From assembly GCA_025994075.1 (NCBI GenBank), contig JAMQGV010000021.1, positions 1 to 64,000 on the forward strand: a stretch of DNA of 64,000 nt, written 5' to 3'. The translations under genes and the position numbers were made by a program. Source of the stretch: Vicinamibacteria bacterium (lineage in GTDB: Bacteria > Acidobacteriota > Vicinamibacteria > Fen-336). The first letter of the stretch is position 1, and each line of letters starts with the position of its first letter. Positions 1 to 7,787 of the stretch are shown in pieces. Below the pieces are notes generated by a model. It saw only the letters and a list, made by a program, of their open reading frames with translations. It was not told the origin of the DNA and ran no database searches.

Positions 1-1076
1 CCCGGCGCCGGGCCCGCGGGCGGCGCCACGGCCCCGGGCCCGGGGCGCGGGCCGCGCAGCGCGACGATCCCGGCGGCGACGGCCAGCGCCAGCGCTCCCA
101 CGACAGCGACCGCGCGCCACTCGGGAGCGCGCCGCGGGACGTCGAGATCGGCGACCGCGGTGCCCGCGCTCGGGTAGCGGCGCGCCGGGTCGCGCTCGAG
201 GCAGCGCAGGATCACCCGCTCGAGGCTCGGGTCGAGCCGGGGATCGATCGTGCGCGGCGAAGGCGCCGGCTGGTGCAGCCGGCGCAGCGCGGCGGCCAGC
301 GCGGTCGGCCCCTCGAACGGCAGCCGGCCGGTCACCATCTCGAACAGCACGACGCCGAACGCGTAGACGTCGCTGCGCGCCGTGGCGAGGCCGCCCTCGA
401 CCTGCTCGGGCGCCATGTACTCCGGGGTGCCGACGAGGCTCGCGGTGCGCCGCTCGTCGCCCGCCTCCGCGGCCGCGACGGCCAGCCCGAAGTCGGTGAT
501 CACCGCCCGCGGCGGCGCGCCCGGCGGCCCCGGGCACAACATCACGTTGGCGCTCTTGAAGTCGCGGTGGACGACGCCCGTGGCGTGGGCCGCGTCGAGC
601 GCCGCGGCCATCTGCCGCGCCAGCGCAAGCGCCGTCGAGACGTCGAGCCGGCCGTCGCGGCGCACGCGCTGGGCGAGGTTCTCGCCGGGCAGCAGTTCCA
701 TCACGACGAACGCGACCGGCGGCCTCCCGGGCGCGAGGGGCGCGTGCTCCGCGAGGTCGTGGAGGCGGGCGATGCCGGGGTGGCTCACCCGCCGCGCGAG
801 CTGGACCTCGCGCCGCAGGCGCTCCAGCGCGGCGCGATCGGCCGCCAGCCGCGGGCGCAGCACCTTGACCGCGACCGGCTCCTGCAGCTCGAGGTCCCAC
901 GCCTCGTGCACCTCGCCCATGCCGCCTTCGGCGACGAAGCGAACGACGCGGTAGCGGCCGGCGAGCGGCCGCTCCGGGTCGAACGCCGCCATCGGCGACG
1001 CGGACGCGGCGGCCCCGGGGTCGGTCGCGCGCGCGGGTGCGGTGGTGCGGTCGGGATCGGGAGCCAACACGGTCAT
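1..1076 (-). CDS. Ser/Thr protein kinase, membrane-anchored (partial; C-terminus outside window)
   Basis: Eukaryote-like (Pkn/Hanks-type) kinase; 358 codons are visible and the frame is still open at the window edge. All core motifs are present: glycine loop GGMGEV near residues 51-56, the VAVK lysine at 71, an HRD triad at 170-172 followed by FKSAN, DFG at 195-197 and APE at 222-224. A hydrophobic segment at about 321-341 follows the kinase domain, then a Pro/Gly/Ala linker, so the kinase faces the cytoplasm and an extracytoplasmic sensor part is probably cut off. The start is the ATG whose complement lies at 1074-1076; an internal Met at residue 29 is an alternative. It phosphorylates Ser/Thr on partners that are not identifiable here. 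The FHA proteins at 29011-30297 and 34424-35083 are possible readers of such marks (inference). It diverges from the gene at 1111 across 34 bp. Confidence 0.93.
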   Translation of the reverse strand, partial: MTVLAPDPDRTTAPARATDPGAAASASPMAAFDPERPLAGRYRVVRFVAEGGMGEVHEAWDLELQEPVAVKVLRPRLAADRAALERLRREVQLARRVSHPGIARLHDLAEHAPLAPGRPPVAFVVMELLPGENLAQRVRRDGRLDVSTALALARQMAAALDAAHATGVVHRDFKSANVMLCPGPPGAPPRAVITDFGLAVAAAEAGDERRTASLVGTPEYMAPEQVEGGLATARSDVYAFGVVLFEMVTGRLPFEGPTALAAALRRLHQPAPSPRTIDPRLDPSLERVILRCLERDPARRYPSAGTAVADLDVPRRAPEWRAVAVVGALALAVAAGIVALRGPRPGPGAVAPPAGPAP

Positions 1077-1092
1077 GGTACGGCCGCTTTGC

Positions 1093-1098
1093 TACAGT
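1093..1098 (+). promoter_or_regulatory. -10-like hexamer TACAGT, probably for a leaderless transcript
   Basis: TACAGT ends 12 bp before the ATG at 1111, with no Shine-Dalgarno sequence between them. Transcription would start about at the start codon. No clear -35 was seen. Similar TAnnnT boxes lie just before the starts at 35083, 52132 and 58565. Confidence 0.4.
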
Positions 1099-1110
1099 CG
1101 CCCCGCCGCC

Positions 1111-1851
1111 ATGTTGCGCACCACCTTCGTCACCGTGCTCGCCTTCGCCACGCTGGGCGCCGCCGGTTGCGGGCGGCCGCCCGGGCCTTCGCCGCTCGCG
1201 CGCGAGGAGGCGCTGCTGATGCGCCAGGTGCAGGGACTCGAGGCGCTGGTGGCCGCGGCCGAGGCGGGCACGCTCACGTCGCCGGACTGGGTGCAGATCG
1301 GCATCGACGAGGCGCTGATCGCCGAGCTGGTCGCGGCCGGGCTGCCGCAGGAGCGGGTGATCCTGGACCGCGCCCGGGTCCGGCTGGAGCGCGCGGAGAT
1401 CTCGCTGCGCGGCAGCGTCGGCCTGGTCACGCTGCACGGCCGCGTCTCGCCGCCGGACGATCCGGCCACCTTCGCCGAGCTGACGCTGAGCGGCGCGCTC
1501 GGCCAGTTCGCGATCGAGGGCGGCGTGTTGCGCGCGCGGGTCGAGCTGATCGGCTTCGACGTGCGCCGCGCCGCGGCTGCCGGCGTCGACTCCGACGCGC
1601 TGCGCGCGCTGCTCGTGGGGCTGGGCGAAGAGGGGCTGGCGGCCGCGGGTGAACTGGTGCCGCCGCTCGAGCTGCCCGTGCGGCTCGAGGACGTCGTGCG
1701 CTTCGAGGGCCTCGACGACGGCCCGGTGCGGGTCGCGCCCGCGTCGCTGCCGCTGCGGGTCTCGGTCGCGCGGGCGATGGCGCTGTCGGGGCGGCTGTGG
1801 ATCTTCCTCGACGTGAAAGCCGGGCCCTGGCAGAGCGAGGCGGCGCGGTGA
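1111..1851 (+). CDS. Lipoprotein of unknown function
   Basis: 246 aa. The start ATG at 1111 gives a clean lipoprotein signal peptide (MLRTTF..., lipobox GAAGC, Cys at about residue 20), so it should be membrane-anchored outside the cytoplasm. An upstream in-frame GTG/ATG would place charged sequence before the signal and is rejected. The mature part has a helical stretch followed by alternating hydrophobic beta-like segments. I do not recognise a family. Its stop overlaps the GTG start of the next gene by 4 bp (GTGA), so the two are translationally coupled and probably work together. A lipid-binding beta-rich fold (TULIP/AsmA-like) is conceivable but unsupported by any motif. Confidence 0.75.
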   Translation: MLRTTFVTVLAFATLGAAGCGRPPGPSPLAREEALLMRQVQGLEALVAAAEAGTLTSPDWVQIGIDEALIAELVAAGLPQERVILDRARVRLERAEISLRGSVGLVTLHGRVSPPDDPATFAELTLSGALGQFAIEGGVLRARVELIGFDVRRAAAAGVDSDALRALLVGLGEEGLAAAGELVPPLELPVRLEDVVRFEGLDDGPVRVAPASLPLRVSVARAMALSGRLWIFLDVKAGPWQSEAAR

Positions 1852-2849
1852 GCACTCGAGCCCGGGTCTGGGGCGCGCTCGTGCTGCTGCTGACCGGGCT
1901 GGTGGCGGGGGTCGTCGCCTGGCGGCGCGCGCAGCCGCCCGCGGGGCCGAGCGCCGAAGACGTCGAGCGCCTGCGCGCGCGGCGCGCGGCGCTGCAGGAC
2001 CGCTTCCGCGAGCTGACCACGGGCCGCGACGACGAGGGGTTGTCGCAGGCCCCCGCGGCGGACGTCATCCTCGGCCTGCCGACGAGCCTGACCCGCTCGC
2101 TCGTCGAGCAGGTGACCACGGGCCTGTTCCGGGAGGTGCGGCTGGAGCTGCGGAAGCTCCAGGTGCGCACGTCCGACGACGTGCAGGGCAAGGTGCTGTT
2201 CAAGCGCCGCACGCTCGGCAGCTTCGTGCTGGAGGTGGACATCGAGCGCGTCAGCGCCCTGCTGGAACCCGGCAGCCCGCGGCTCGACTTCAGCGGCGAG
2301 CGCATCCGCGTGCAGCAGCCCGTCGCGCTGGCGCGGGGCGAAGGCCGGGCCCAGGTCCGCTTCCGCTGGGACGGCAAGGGCATCGCGGGTGCCGTGTGCG
2401 GCGACCTCGACGTCACGCTGCCGGTGTCGGGACGGGTCAAGCCGCGCGACTACGCGGTCGGTGGCGCGTTCGAGCTGGCGACCGACGGCGGGTTCGTCGT
2501 CGCCCGGCCCCGCTTCGGCCCGGTGCGGGTGCACCTCGAGATCGAGCCGGCCGCCGCGACCTGGCAGGCGGTCGACGCGCTGATCGACCAGCAGGGCCTC
2601 GTGTGCCGCACGGCCCTGCGCAAGGCCGACGTCGCGGGCAAGGTGCGGGCGCTGGTGGCCCGCGGGTTCGACGTGACGCTGCCGCGCACGCTGCTGCGCG
2701 AGGTGCGCCTGCCCGCCGGCCTGACGTCGTCGGTCGCGGTCCCCGGCCGCACGCTCGAGCTCGAGGTCGAACCGATCGGCCTCGCCCTCACCCCGACCCG
2801 CACCTGGTACGGCGCGGACGTGAACCCGAGGGTCGAACGCGCGCGCTGA
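1848..2849 (+). CDS. Membrane-anchored protein of unknown function
   Basis: 333 aa with a GTG start at 1848 that overlaps the stop of the lipoprotein gene. One N-terminal transmembrane segment (about residues 7-25) is followed by a short Arg/Ala-rich helical region and a long beta-strand-rich part. That part would be extracytoplasmic if the N-terminus is inside. No catalytic motif is visible. Style and position match the preceding lipoprotein, so the pair may form an envelope complex (inference). The gene ends 28 bp before the convergent hsdR stop. Confidence 0.72.
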   Translation: MSTRARVWGALVLLLTGLVAGVVAWRRAQPPAGPSAEDVERLRARRAALQDRFRELTTGRDDEGLSQAPAADVILGLPTSLTRSLVEQVTTGLFREVRLELRKLQVRTSDDVQGKVLFKRRTLGSFVLEVDIERVSALLEPGSPRLDFSGERIRVQQPVALARGEGRAQVRFRWDGKGIAGAVCGDLDVTLPVSGRVKPRDYAVGGAFELATDGGFVVARPRFGPVRVHLEIEPAAATWQAVDALIDQQGLVCRTALRKADVAGKVRALVARGFDVTLPRTLLREVRLPAGLTSSVAVPGRTLELEVEPIGLALTPTRTWYGADVNPRVERAR

Positions 2850-2850
2850 A

Positions 2851-2865
2851 CCCGGATTGTCCGGG
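2851..2865. terminator. Small GC hairpin between convergent genes
   Basis: CCCGGA-TTG-TCCGGG is a perfect 6-bp inverted repeat in the 28 bp between the stop at 2849 and the hsdR stop at 2878. It has no T-run, so it is at most a weak bidirectional terminator. Confidence 0.3.
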
Positions 2866-2877
2866 GGCCGAGCGGCG

Positions 2878-5800
2878 CTACGGGCTCGGGGTCGGGCGTT
2901 CGTAGGTCAGGCCGAAGACCGTGTCGGTGAGCCAACGGCGGAACCCGTCGTTGTCCATGAACTGCTTGAACAGCTCGGTGTCGTCCTTGAGTACGGCGGT
3001 CATCACCCGGGCCAGCGCCTTGTCGTGCTCGATGCGGGCGTTCTGCTTGTCGGAGTTCTGCCGGGCGTTCTGGTAGGCCTTGTCGGCCGCGACGCGGCTG
3101 GGGATGTCCTCGGTGATCAGCTTGTGGACGCGGTCCGAGTCGCTCCACGGGATGTTGCCGAACCGGTCGTTGAACGTCTTGAGGATGTTCGAAAGCCGGT
3201 CCAGTTCCGGCTCGGGCTTGTGGCCGCCGCCCGTCATCGGCACCGGCTCGATCTCCGCGTCCGCGTCCGGCAGCGCGATCCGGATCGCCGCCCGTTTCTC
3301 GACGCGGTAGCTGTCCATGTCGATCGACTCGAGGATGCCCTTCGACAGGTCTTCCTCGATCGGCGCGGGGAGCTTCGGCACCAGGAAGTTCAGGAAGATC
3401 GAGAGCTTCTCCCACTCCGCGTTGCTGTAGGGCAGGATCGACGACAGGAACCCGTAGGCCCGCAGGAAAGCCTTGGCCTTGCCCTTGAAGTCCACCTGGC
3501 CGTCCTCGTCGAGCCGCTCGCGATACACGGCGACGCAGGCGTCCAGCAGCGGGTCGAGGCGGTCCCGGTCCGCTCCGCCCAGGTAGAGCGCCACCAACTC
3601 CTCCACCTGAGCAGACATGTAGACCTGGGCGCCGTCCAGATCGGCCTTCAGGTCGTGCAGCTTGTTCGGGTCGGTCTCCTCGGCGAGGACCGTCGTGCGG
3701 TAGTAGTCGGCGAACGCGGCCTGGATCGTGTCCGCGTCGTTCATGAAGTCGAGCACGAACACGTCGTGCTTCTTCGGGTGGGCGCGGTTGAGCCGCGACA
3801 GCGTCTGCACCGCCTTGATCCCCGAAAGCACCTTGTCCACGTACATCGTGTGCAGCAGCGGCTCGTCGTAGCCGGTCTGGAACTTGTCGGCGCAGACCAG
3901 GAAGCGGTAGGGGTCCTCGCGGACCTTGTCGGCGATCTGGCTCGACGGGAAGCCGTTCAGCGACGCCTCGGTCACCTTGGCGCCGCCGTACTCGTGCTCG
4001 CCCGAGAACGCCACGATCGGCCGGTACCGGCTCTTGCGCTCCTCGAGCGCGTCGCGGATCGCGTGGAAGTACTGGATCGCGCGCTCGATGCCGCTGGTGA
4101 CCACCATCGCGCGCGCCTCGCCGCCGATCCTCTGCGGCGCCAGCACCTGCTCGTGGAAGTGCTCGACCATGATCTCGGCCTTGAGCCGGATCGCGTGGTC
4201 GTGGCTCTCGACGTAGCGGCGCAGCTTCTTCTTCGCGCGCTTCGTGTCGAACTCGGGGTCGCCCTCGATCTTCTTGACGAGCTTGTAGTAGCTCTCGACC
4301 GGCGTGTAGTGCTTCAGCACGTCGAGGATGAAGCCCTCCTCGATCGCCTGCTTCATCGTGTAGCTGTGGAAGGGTCGGTGCTTGGTGGTGCCGTCGGCCT
4401 GCGGCTCGGGCACGCCGAAGATCTCGAGCGTCTTGTTCTTGGGCGTGGCCGTGAAGGCGAAGTAGCTGGCGTTCGGCAGCAGCTTCTTCGCCTCCATCAG
4501 GCGGTTGATCTCGTCTTCGAGGGTGTCGTCGCCGTCCTCGGCGCCTTCCGCCGACGCCGCGGCGGGCGAGAGCGCCTGCGCCATGGCCGCCGACGTGCGC
4601 CCGCCCTGGCTCGAGTGCGCTTCGTCGATCACGATCGCGAAGCGCCGCCCCCGGTGCTCGCTCCCGATCTCGTCGAGGATGACCGGGAACTTCTGGACCG
4701 TCGAGATGATGATCTTCTTGCCCTCGGCGATGAACCTGCGCAGGTCGCCCGAGTGCTCGGCGTGGCCCACGGTCGCGCCGACCTGGGCGAACTGCCTGAT
4801 CGTGTCGCGGATCTGCTGGTCGAGAATGCGCCGGTCGGTGACGACCACGATCGAGTCGAAGACGGGCGCGTCGTCCTTCTTCACGCCGATGAGCTGGTGC
4901 GCGAGCCACGCGATCGAGTTCGACTTGCCGCTGCCGGCCGAGTGCTGGATCAGGTAGCGGCGGCCCGCGCCGTGCAGCCGCGCGTCGGCCAGCAGCCGCC
5001 GCACGACCTCGAGCTGGTGGAAGCGCGGCCAGATCTGGACGGCCCTCTTCCGGCCCGTCCGCTCGTCCTTCGTCTCCACGACCCGCGCGTAGTTCTCGAG
5101 GATGTCGGTCAGGCCGTCGCGGGTGAGGACGCGCTTCCACAGGTAGTCGGTCTTGAGGCCGTTCGGGTTCGGCGGGTTGCCGGCGCCGTCGTTCCAGCCC
5201 TGGTTGAAGGGCAGGAACCACGAGGTCTTGCCCTTCAGGTGGGTGCAGAAGCGCACCTCGTGATCGTCCACCGCGAAGTGGGCGACACAACGGCCGAACT
5301 CGAAGAGCTTCTCGCGCGGGTCGCGATCGCGCTGGTACTGCTCGACGGCGTCGGCGACCGTCTGCTTGGTGAGGCTGTTCTTCAGCTCGAAAGTGGCGAC
5401 GGGCAGCCCGTTGATGAACAGGCCCACGTCCAGCGAGCGCTGGGTCTCGTCGCGGCTGTAGCGGAGCTGGCGGGTGACGCTGAAACGGTTCTGCGCGTAG
5501 CGCTCTTCGGCCTTCGCGTTGCCCGGCGAGGGCGTGCCGTAGAAGAGGTCGAGCTGGTGCGCCCCGTGCTTCATGCCGTGGCGCAGCACGTCGATGGTGC
5601 CGCGCTTCGTGACCTCGCCCTGCAGCCGCGCCAGGAACTTGCGCCGCGTGGGCCCGTCCTGGCCGAGGTCCAGCGCCCCGGCCACGTCCGGCTGCGTCTC
5701 GCGCAGGAAGGCCGAGAGCTGCGCCAGGTCCACGCAATGCTCGCGGTCGTAGTCCTCGGAGCGCCCGCAGACCCAACCCGCGCCGTAGGTGGCCGGCCGC

Positions 5801-5904
5801 TCGTGCACGCCGGCAGCCTCGACGGCCCCCGGATCGCAAGCTGCCCCCGTCAGCGCGGTACAGATCAGCCGCTCGAGCCCCCGCTCGGAGGTGTCGGTGG
5901 TCAT
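2878..5904 (-). CDS. hsdR: Type I restriction enzyme, R subunit (endonuclease/translocase)
   Basis: 1008 aa, a normal HsdR length. HsdR cuts and translocates unmodified DNA as part of the R2M2S complex. The N-terminal PD-(D/E)xK nuclease is visible as D159 and E173-L-K175. The SF2 motor follows, with Walker A (SAGSGKS) at about 322-328, DEAH at 427-430 and an SAT-like FTATPK segment further on. The start ATG (5904) is preceded by GGGAG at 4 bp. It is the last gene of the RM island but is separated from the upstream AlbA_2 gene by 383 bp with its own promoter-like signals, so R may be expressed separately from M and S. Its C-terminal helical region should bind HsdM/HsdS. Confidence 0.97.
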   Translation of the reverse strand: MTTDTSERGLERLICTALTGAACDPGAVEAAGVHERPATYGAGWVCGRSEDYDREHCVDLAQLSAFLRETQPDVAGALDLGQDGPTRRKFLARLQGEVTKRGTIDVLRHGMKHGAHQLDLFYGTPSPGNAKAEERYAQNRFSVTRQLRYSRDETQRSLDVGLFINGLPVATFELKNSLTKQTVADAVEQYQRDRDPREKLFEFGRCVAHFAVDDHEVRFCTHLKGKTSWFLPFNQGWNDGAGNPPNPNGLKTDYLWKRVLTRDGLTDILENYARVVETKDERTGRKRAVQIWPRFHQLEVVRRLLADARLHGAGRRYLIQHSAGSGKSNSIAWLAHQLIGVKKDDAPVFDSIVVVTDRRILDQQIRDTIRQFAQVGATVGHAEHSGDLRRFIAEGKKIIISTVQKFPVILDEIGSEHRGRRFAIVIDEAHSSQGGRTSAAMAQALSPAAASAEGAEDGDDTLEDEINRLMEAKKLLPNASYFAFTATPKNKTLEIFGVPEPQADGTTKHRPFHSYTMKQAIEEGFILDVLKHYTPVESYYKLVKKIEGDPEFDTKRAKKKLRRYVESHDHAIRLKAEIMVEHFHEQVLAPQRIGGEARAMVVTSGIERAIQYFHAIRDALEERKSRYRPIVAFSGEHEYGGAKVTEASLNGFPSSQIADKVREDPYRFLVCADKFQTGYDEPLLHTMYVDKVLSGIKAVQTLSRLNRAHPKKHDVFVLDFMNDADTIQAAFADYYRTTVLAEETDPNKLHDLKADLDGAQVYMSAQVEELVALYLGGADRDRLDPLLDACVAVYRERLDEDGQVDFKGKAKAFLRAYGFLSSILPYSNAEWEKLSIFLNFLVPKLPAPIEEDLSKGILESIDMDSYRVEKRAAIRIALPDADAEIEPVPMTGGGHKPEPELDRLSNILKTFNDRFGNIPWSDSDRVHKLITEDIPSRVAADKAYQNARQNSDKQNARIEHDKALARVMTAVLKDDTELFKQFMDNDGFRRWLTDTVFGLTYERPTPSP

Positions 5905-6016
5905 TCGGCTCCCTCGATCAAGTACCCATCAAGTAGCAGAAGTGACTGACTAGTAGATAGTTACGTCCATCACCCCGAGCGGGGCCCCGGTTCCCATCAA
6001 GCACCCATCAAACAAG

Positions 6017-6072
6017 GGGCTTTACTACGGGCTTTACTACGAGCCGGGTGTCCGGCGAAGCGAAGTAAAGCC
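6017..6072. repeat. Tandem 12-bp repeat plus inverted copy
   Basis: GGGCTTTACTAC occurs twice back-to-back (6017-6028 and 6029-6040). A 9-bp inverted copy (AGTAAAGCC) lies at 6064-6072. In a transcript made leftwards from the -10 at 6084-6089 the inverted copy could pair with either direct copy, giving two alternative stems; at DNA level it could be an operator. Confidence 0.6.
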
Positions 6073-6083
6073 ACAACTTACTC

Positions 6084-6089
6084 ATTATA
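6084..6089 (-). promoter_or_regulatory. -10 box TATAAT for hsdR
   Basis: A perfect TATAAT on the minus strand about 180 bp upstream of the hsdR start, in a locally AT-rich spot. No good TTGACA lies 16-18 bp upstream, so an activator may be needed. Confidence 0.4.
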
Positions 6090-6287
6090 CAGTGCTTACG
6101 AGGACATGAGGCTCCTGCGCACGTGACTTCGCGGCGCGTCTCGTCAAGCCCCCGCGAAACCCTTCGCCTGCCTCCCCGGGCCTGCAAGCAAGCAACCAGC
6201 AAGCAACGAGGCCGGGCATAACTTCCGTCACTTCTTTGCCTTGCCCCCTGATGCCGGGCGAACGACCACCGTCTGGACCCTGTGAGG

Positions 6288-7787
6288 TCAAGCAACCTGT
6301 CCGCCGGCATCGGGCCTCGGGGCCGCCCAGTAGGGCAGATACCTTCGGCTCCTGGTCCCGACCCCAGGGTCTGCGATCACGATCACACCGGACTCGACGG
6401 CTTCCCTGAGTAGCCGCGAGGCTGTCGCGATGTTCTTGTCATCGATGCCGAGACGCTGGCGCAGAGTCGAGTTCGTCATCTCCTCCCGCGTCACGTATCG
6501 CAGGCAGGCGTGGAGGTAGCAGGCCCGTACCCGCTCCGCCTTGTCCATGGCCGAGAGCGGCTTGTGGGAGAACAGCACGGTTCGGGTGAATCCTCCCGGT
6601 CTTTCGAAGAGCGGAGCCGGAAGCTGGAACAGCTCCACCTGGAACAGCACCTTGTCGATGCCGCTGCCGCGCTCCTCGCAGATCCGGACGCGGCGCATGA
6701 GCGAGGCGAGGCCCTCGTTGCGGGACCGCGGCGGCGTATCGACAAACCGCTGCGTGTCGACCAGCGGCTCGCCGGGGTTCGTGATCTCGATCCTGTCGTC
6801 GAAGATCTCGACCATCGGCCCGGTGCCGGTGACGAAGAAGTCTTGGTGGATGAGCGCATTCGCCACCAGCTCGCGCACCGCCAGCTCCGGGAACATCGGC
6901 ACGCTCTTGCGGAGCGCCTGCTCGATGACCTCATTGGCGGGCAGCAGGCCGTTGATGTAGCCGACGAGGCCCTCGAAGCCGCAGGCGTAGCCTTTGGCAC
7001 CCTCCTGCTCCTTGAGCGTCTCCACGCGCCCCGTGCCGCGGTACTGGACCACGCGGACAGCCTTCCGCCCCAGCGGGTGAAAGGCATCGAGCCGCTTGGC
7101 GAACAGGATGGCGCCCAGGTTCGTGACGTCCCATCCCCCGGCGTCGCTGCGGCGGATCAGCCGGTCGTCCGCCAGGGCTTCGAGGATGCCGTCCCTGTTG
7201 GCCGGAAGCGGTCGCTCGAGGAGGTCGAAGTGCGCCGGATAGTCGAGCAGGCGCAGCACGTCGTCGGCAGATGCCCGCTCGGCCGCGACGCCGTCCTCGA
7301 AGGGCGCCTGGTCGAAGAGGCGCCACAGGGCGCGCTCCTTCTCGGGAAAGTCCTTGAGCTTCTTCTTGTAGGTACCCACTCGAATGTACTCGGTCCCGCT
7401 GAAGGCAACGGGATGGCGGGCGGCGCGGCACACCTCCATCAACACGACCCGGCCGCCGTCGATGTCGACCGAGAAGAAACGAAAGTCGAGCTTGGGTGCC
7501 AGCAGGCGCAGGAGCCAGTTCTCGAGCTCCTCGTTGCCAACTCGCCTCGCCCGAGGGTCGAAAGCCGTGCCCACCACGGCGCGGTCGGCGTCGCGCACGC
7601 CCCAGACGAGGTAGGCGAAGGCCTTGCCCACCAGCGCGGCACCGTTGGCGAGCGCCGAGATGTACTCGCCGATCTCCTGCGGCTCGGCGTCGTCGACCTT
7701 GAACTCGACCCATTCCGTCTCGCGCGGCAGCGCGCACAGCTCGCGCACGAGGCTGGCGAGGTAGGCCGCAGGTCGCTCGCTGGTCAT
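6288..7787 (-). CDS. AlbA_2 (Schlafen-like) and GHKL-ATPase domain protein, RM-island accessory or regulator
   Basis: 499 aa. The N-terminal part (about 19-120, ETEWVEFK and GAALVGKAF) matches the AlbA_2/divergent AAA_4 DNA-binding family. A C-terminal GHKL-like ATPase fold shows an N-box (ELVANALIHQDF, 306-317), NPG at 337-339 and ERGSGIDK at 372-379. A winged-helix-like tail follows (about 405-490). Such COG2865-type proteins are often called transcriptional regulators or RecG-like and are frequent in type I RM loci; their biochemical role is unsettled. The ATG overlaps the hsdS stop by 4 bp, so it is translated with HsdS. It may regulate the island or act as an extra defence effector (inference). 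Confidence 0.85.
   Translation of the reverse strand: MTSERPAAYLASLVRELCALPRETEWVEFKVDDAEPQEIGEYISALANGAALVGKAFAYLVWGVRDADRAVVGTAFDPRARRVGNEELENWLLRLLAPKLDFRFFSVDIDGGRVVLMEVCRAARHPVAFSGTEYIRVGTYKKKLKDFPEKERALWRLFDQAPFEDGVAAERASADDVLRLLDYPAHFDLLERPLPANRDGILEALADDRLIRRSDAGGWDVTNLGAILFAKRLDAFHPLGRKAVRVVQYRGTGRVETLKEQEGAKGYACGFEGLVGYINGLLPANEVIEQALRKSVPMFPELAVRELVANALIHQDFFVTGTGPMVEIFDDRIEITNPGEPLVDTQRFVDTPPRSRNEGLASLMRRVRICEERGSGIDKVLFQVELFQLPAPLFERPGGFTRTVLFSHKPLSAMDKAERVRACYLHACLRYVTREEMTNSTLRQRLGIDDKNIATASRLLREAVESGVIVIADPGVGTRSRRYLPYWAAPRPDAGGQVA

Larger units (their letters stand above)
5905..6287 (-). promoter_or_regulatory. hsdR upstream region, non-coding and AT-richer than its surroundings
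   Basis: 383 bp with no convincing gene. It holds three copies of CCCATCAA (5925-5932, 5993-6000, 6004-6011), a CCCCG-AG-CGGGG hairpin (5973-5984), the tandem 12-mer listed separately, and a TATAAT box. This density of small repeats next to a restriction gene suggests an operator or leader region, perhaps used to delay HsdR until DNA is methylated (inference). Confidence 0.5.

Noticed and set aside
2857-5949. 1030-codon open frame on the plus strand
   Set aside because: It is the antisense shadow of hsdR. At this GC content frames opposite real genes stay open, and its product is a Val/Arg/Leu/His-rich string without motifs. The same holds for 13616-16135 (opposite hsdM) and 54825-59105 (opposite the amidohydrolase).
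5925-6040. CRISPR array
   Set aside because: The repeats here are 8-12 bp and irregularly spaced or directly tandem; no 25-40 bp repeats with spacers and no cas genes occur in the window.
6008-6310. 100-codon minus-strand frame ahead of hsdR
   Set aside because: It runs through the promoter and repeat region, overlaps the AlbA_2 gene's 3' end, and its composition is random; its VVKPVVKP end is just the translation of the 12-bp repeat.
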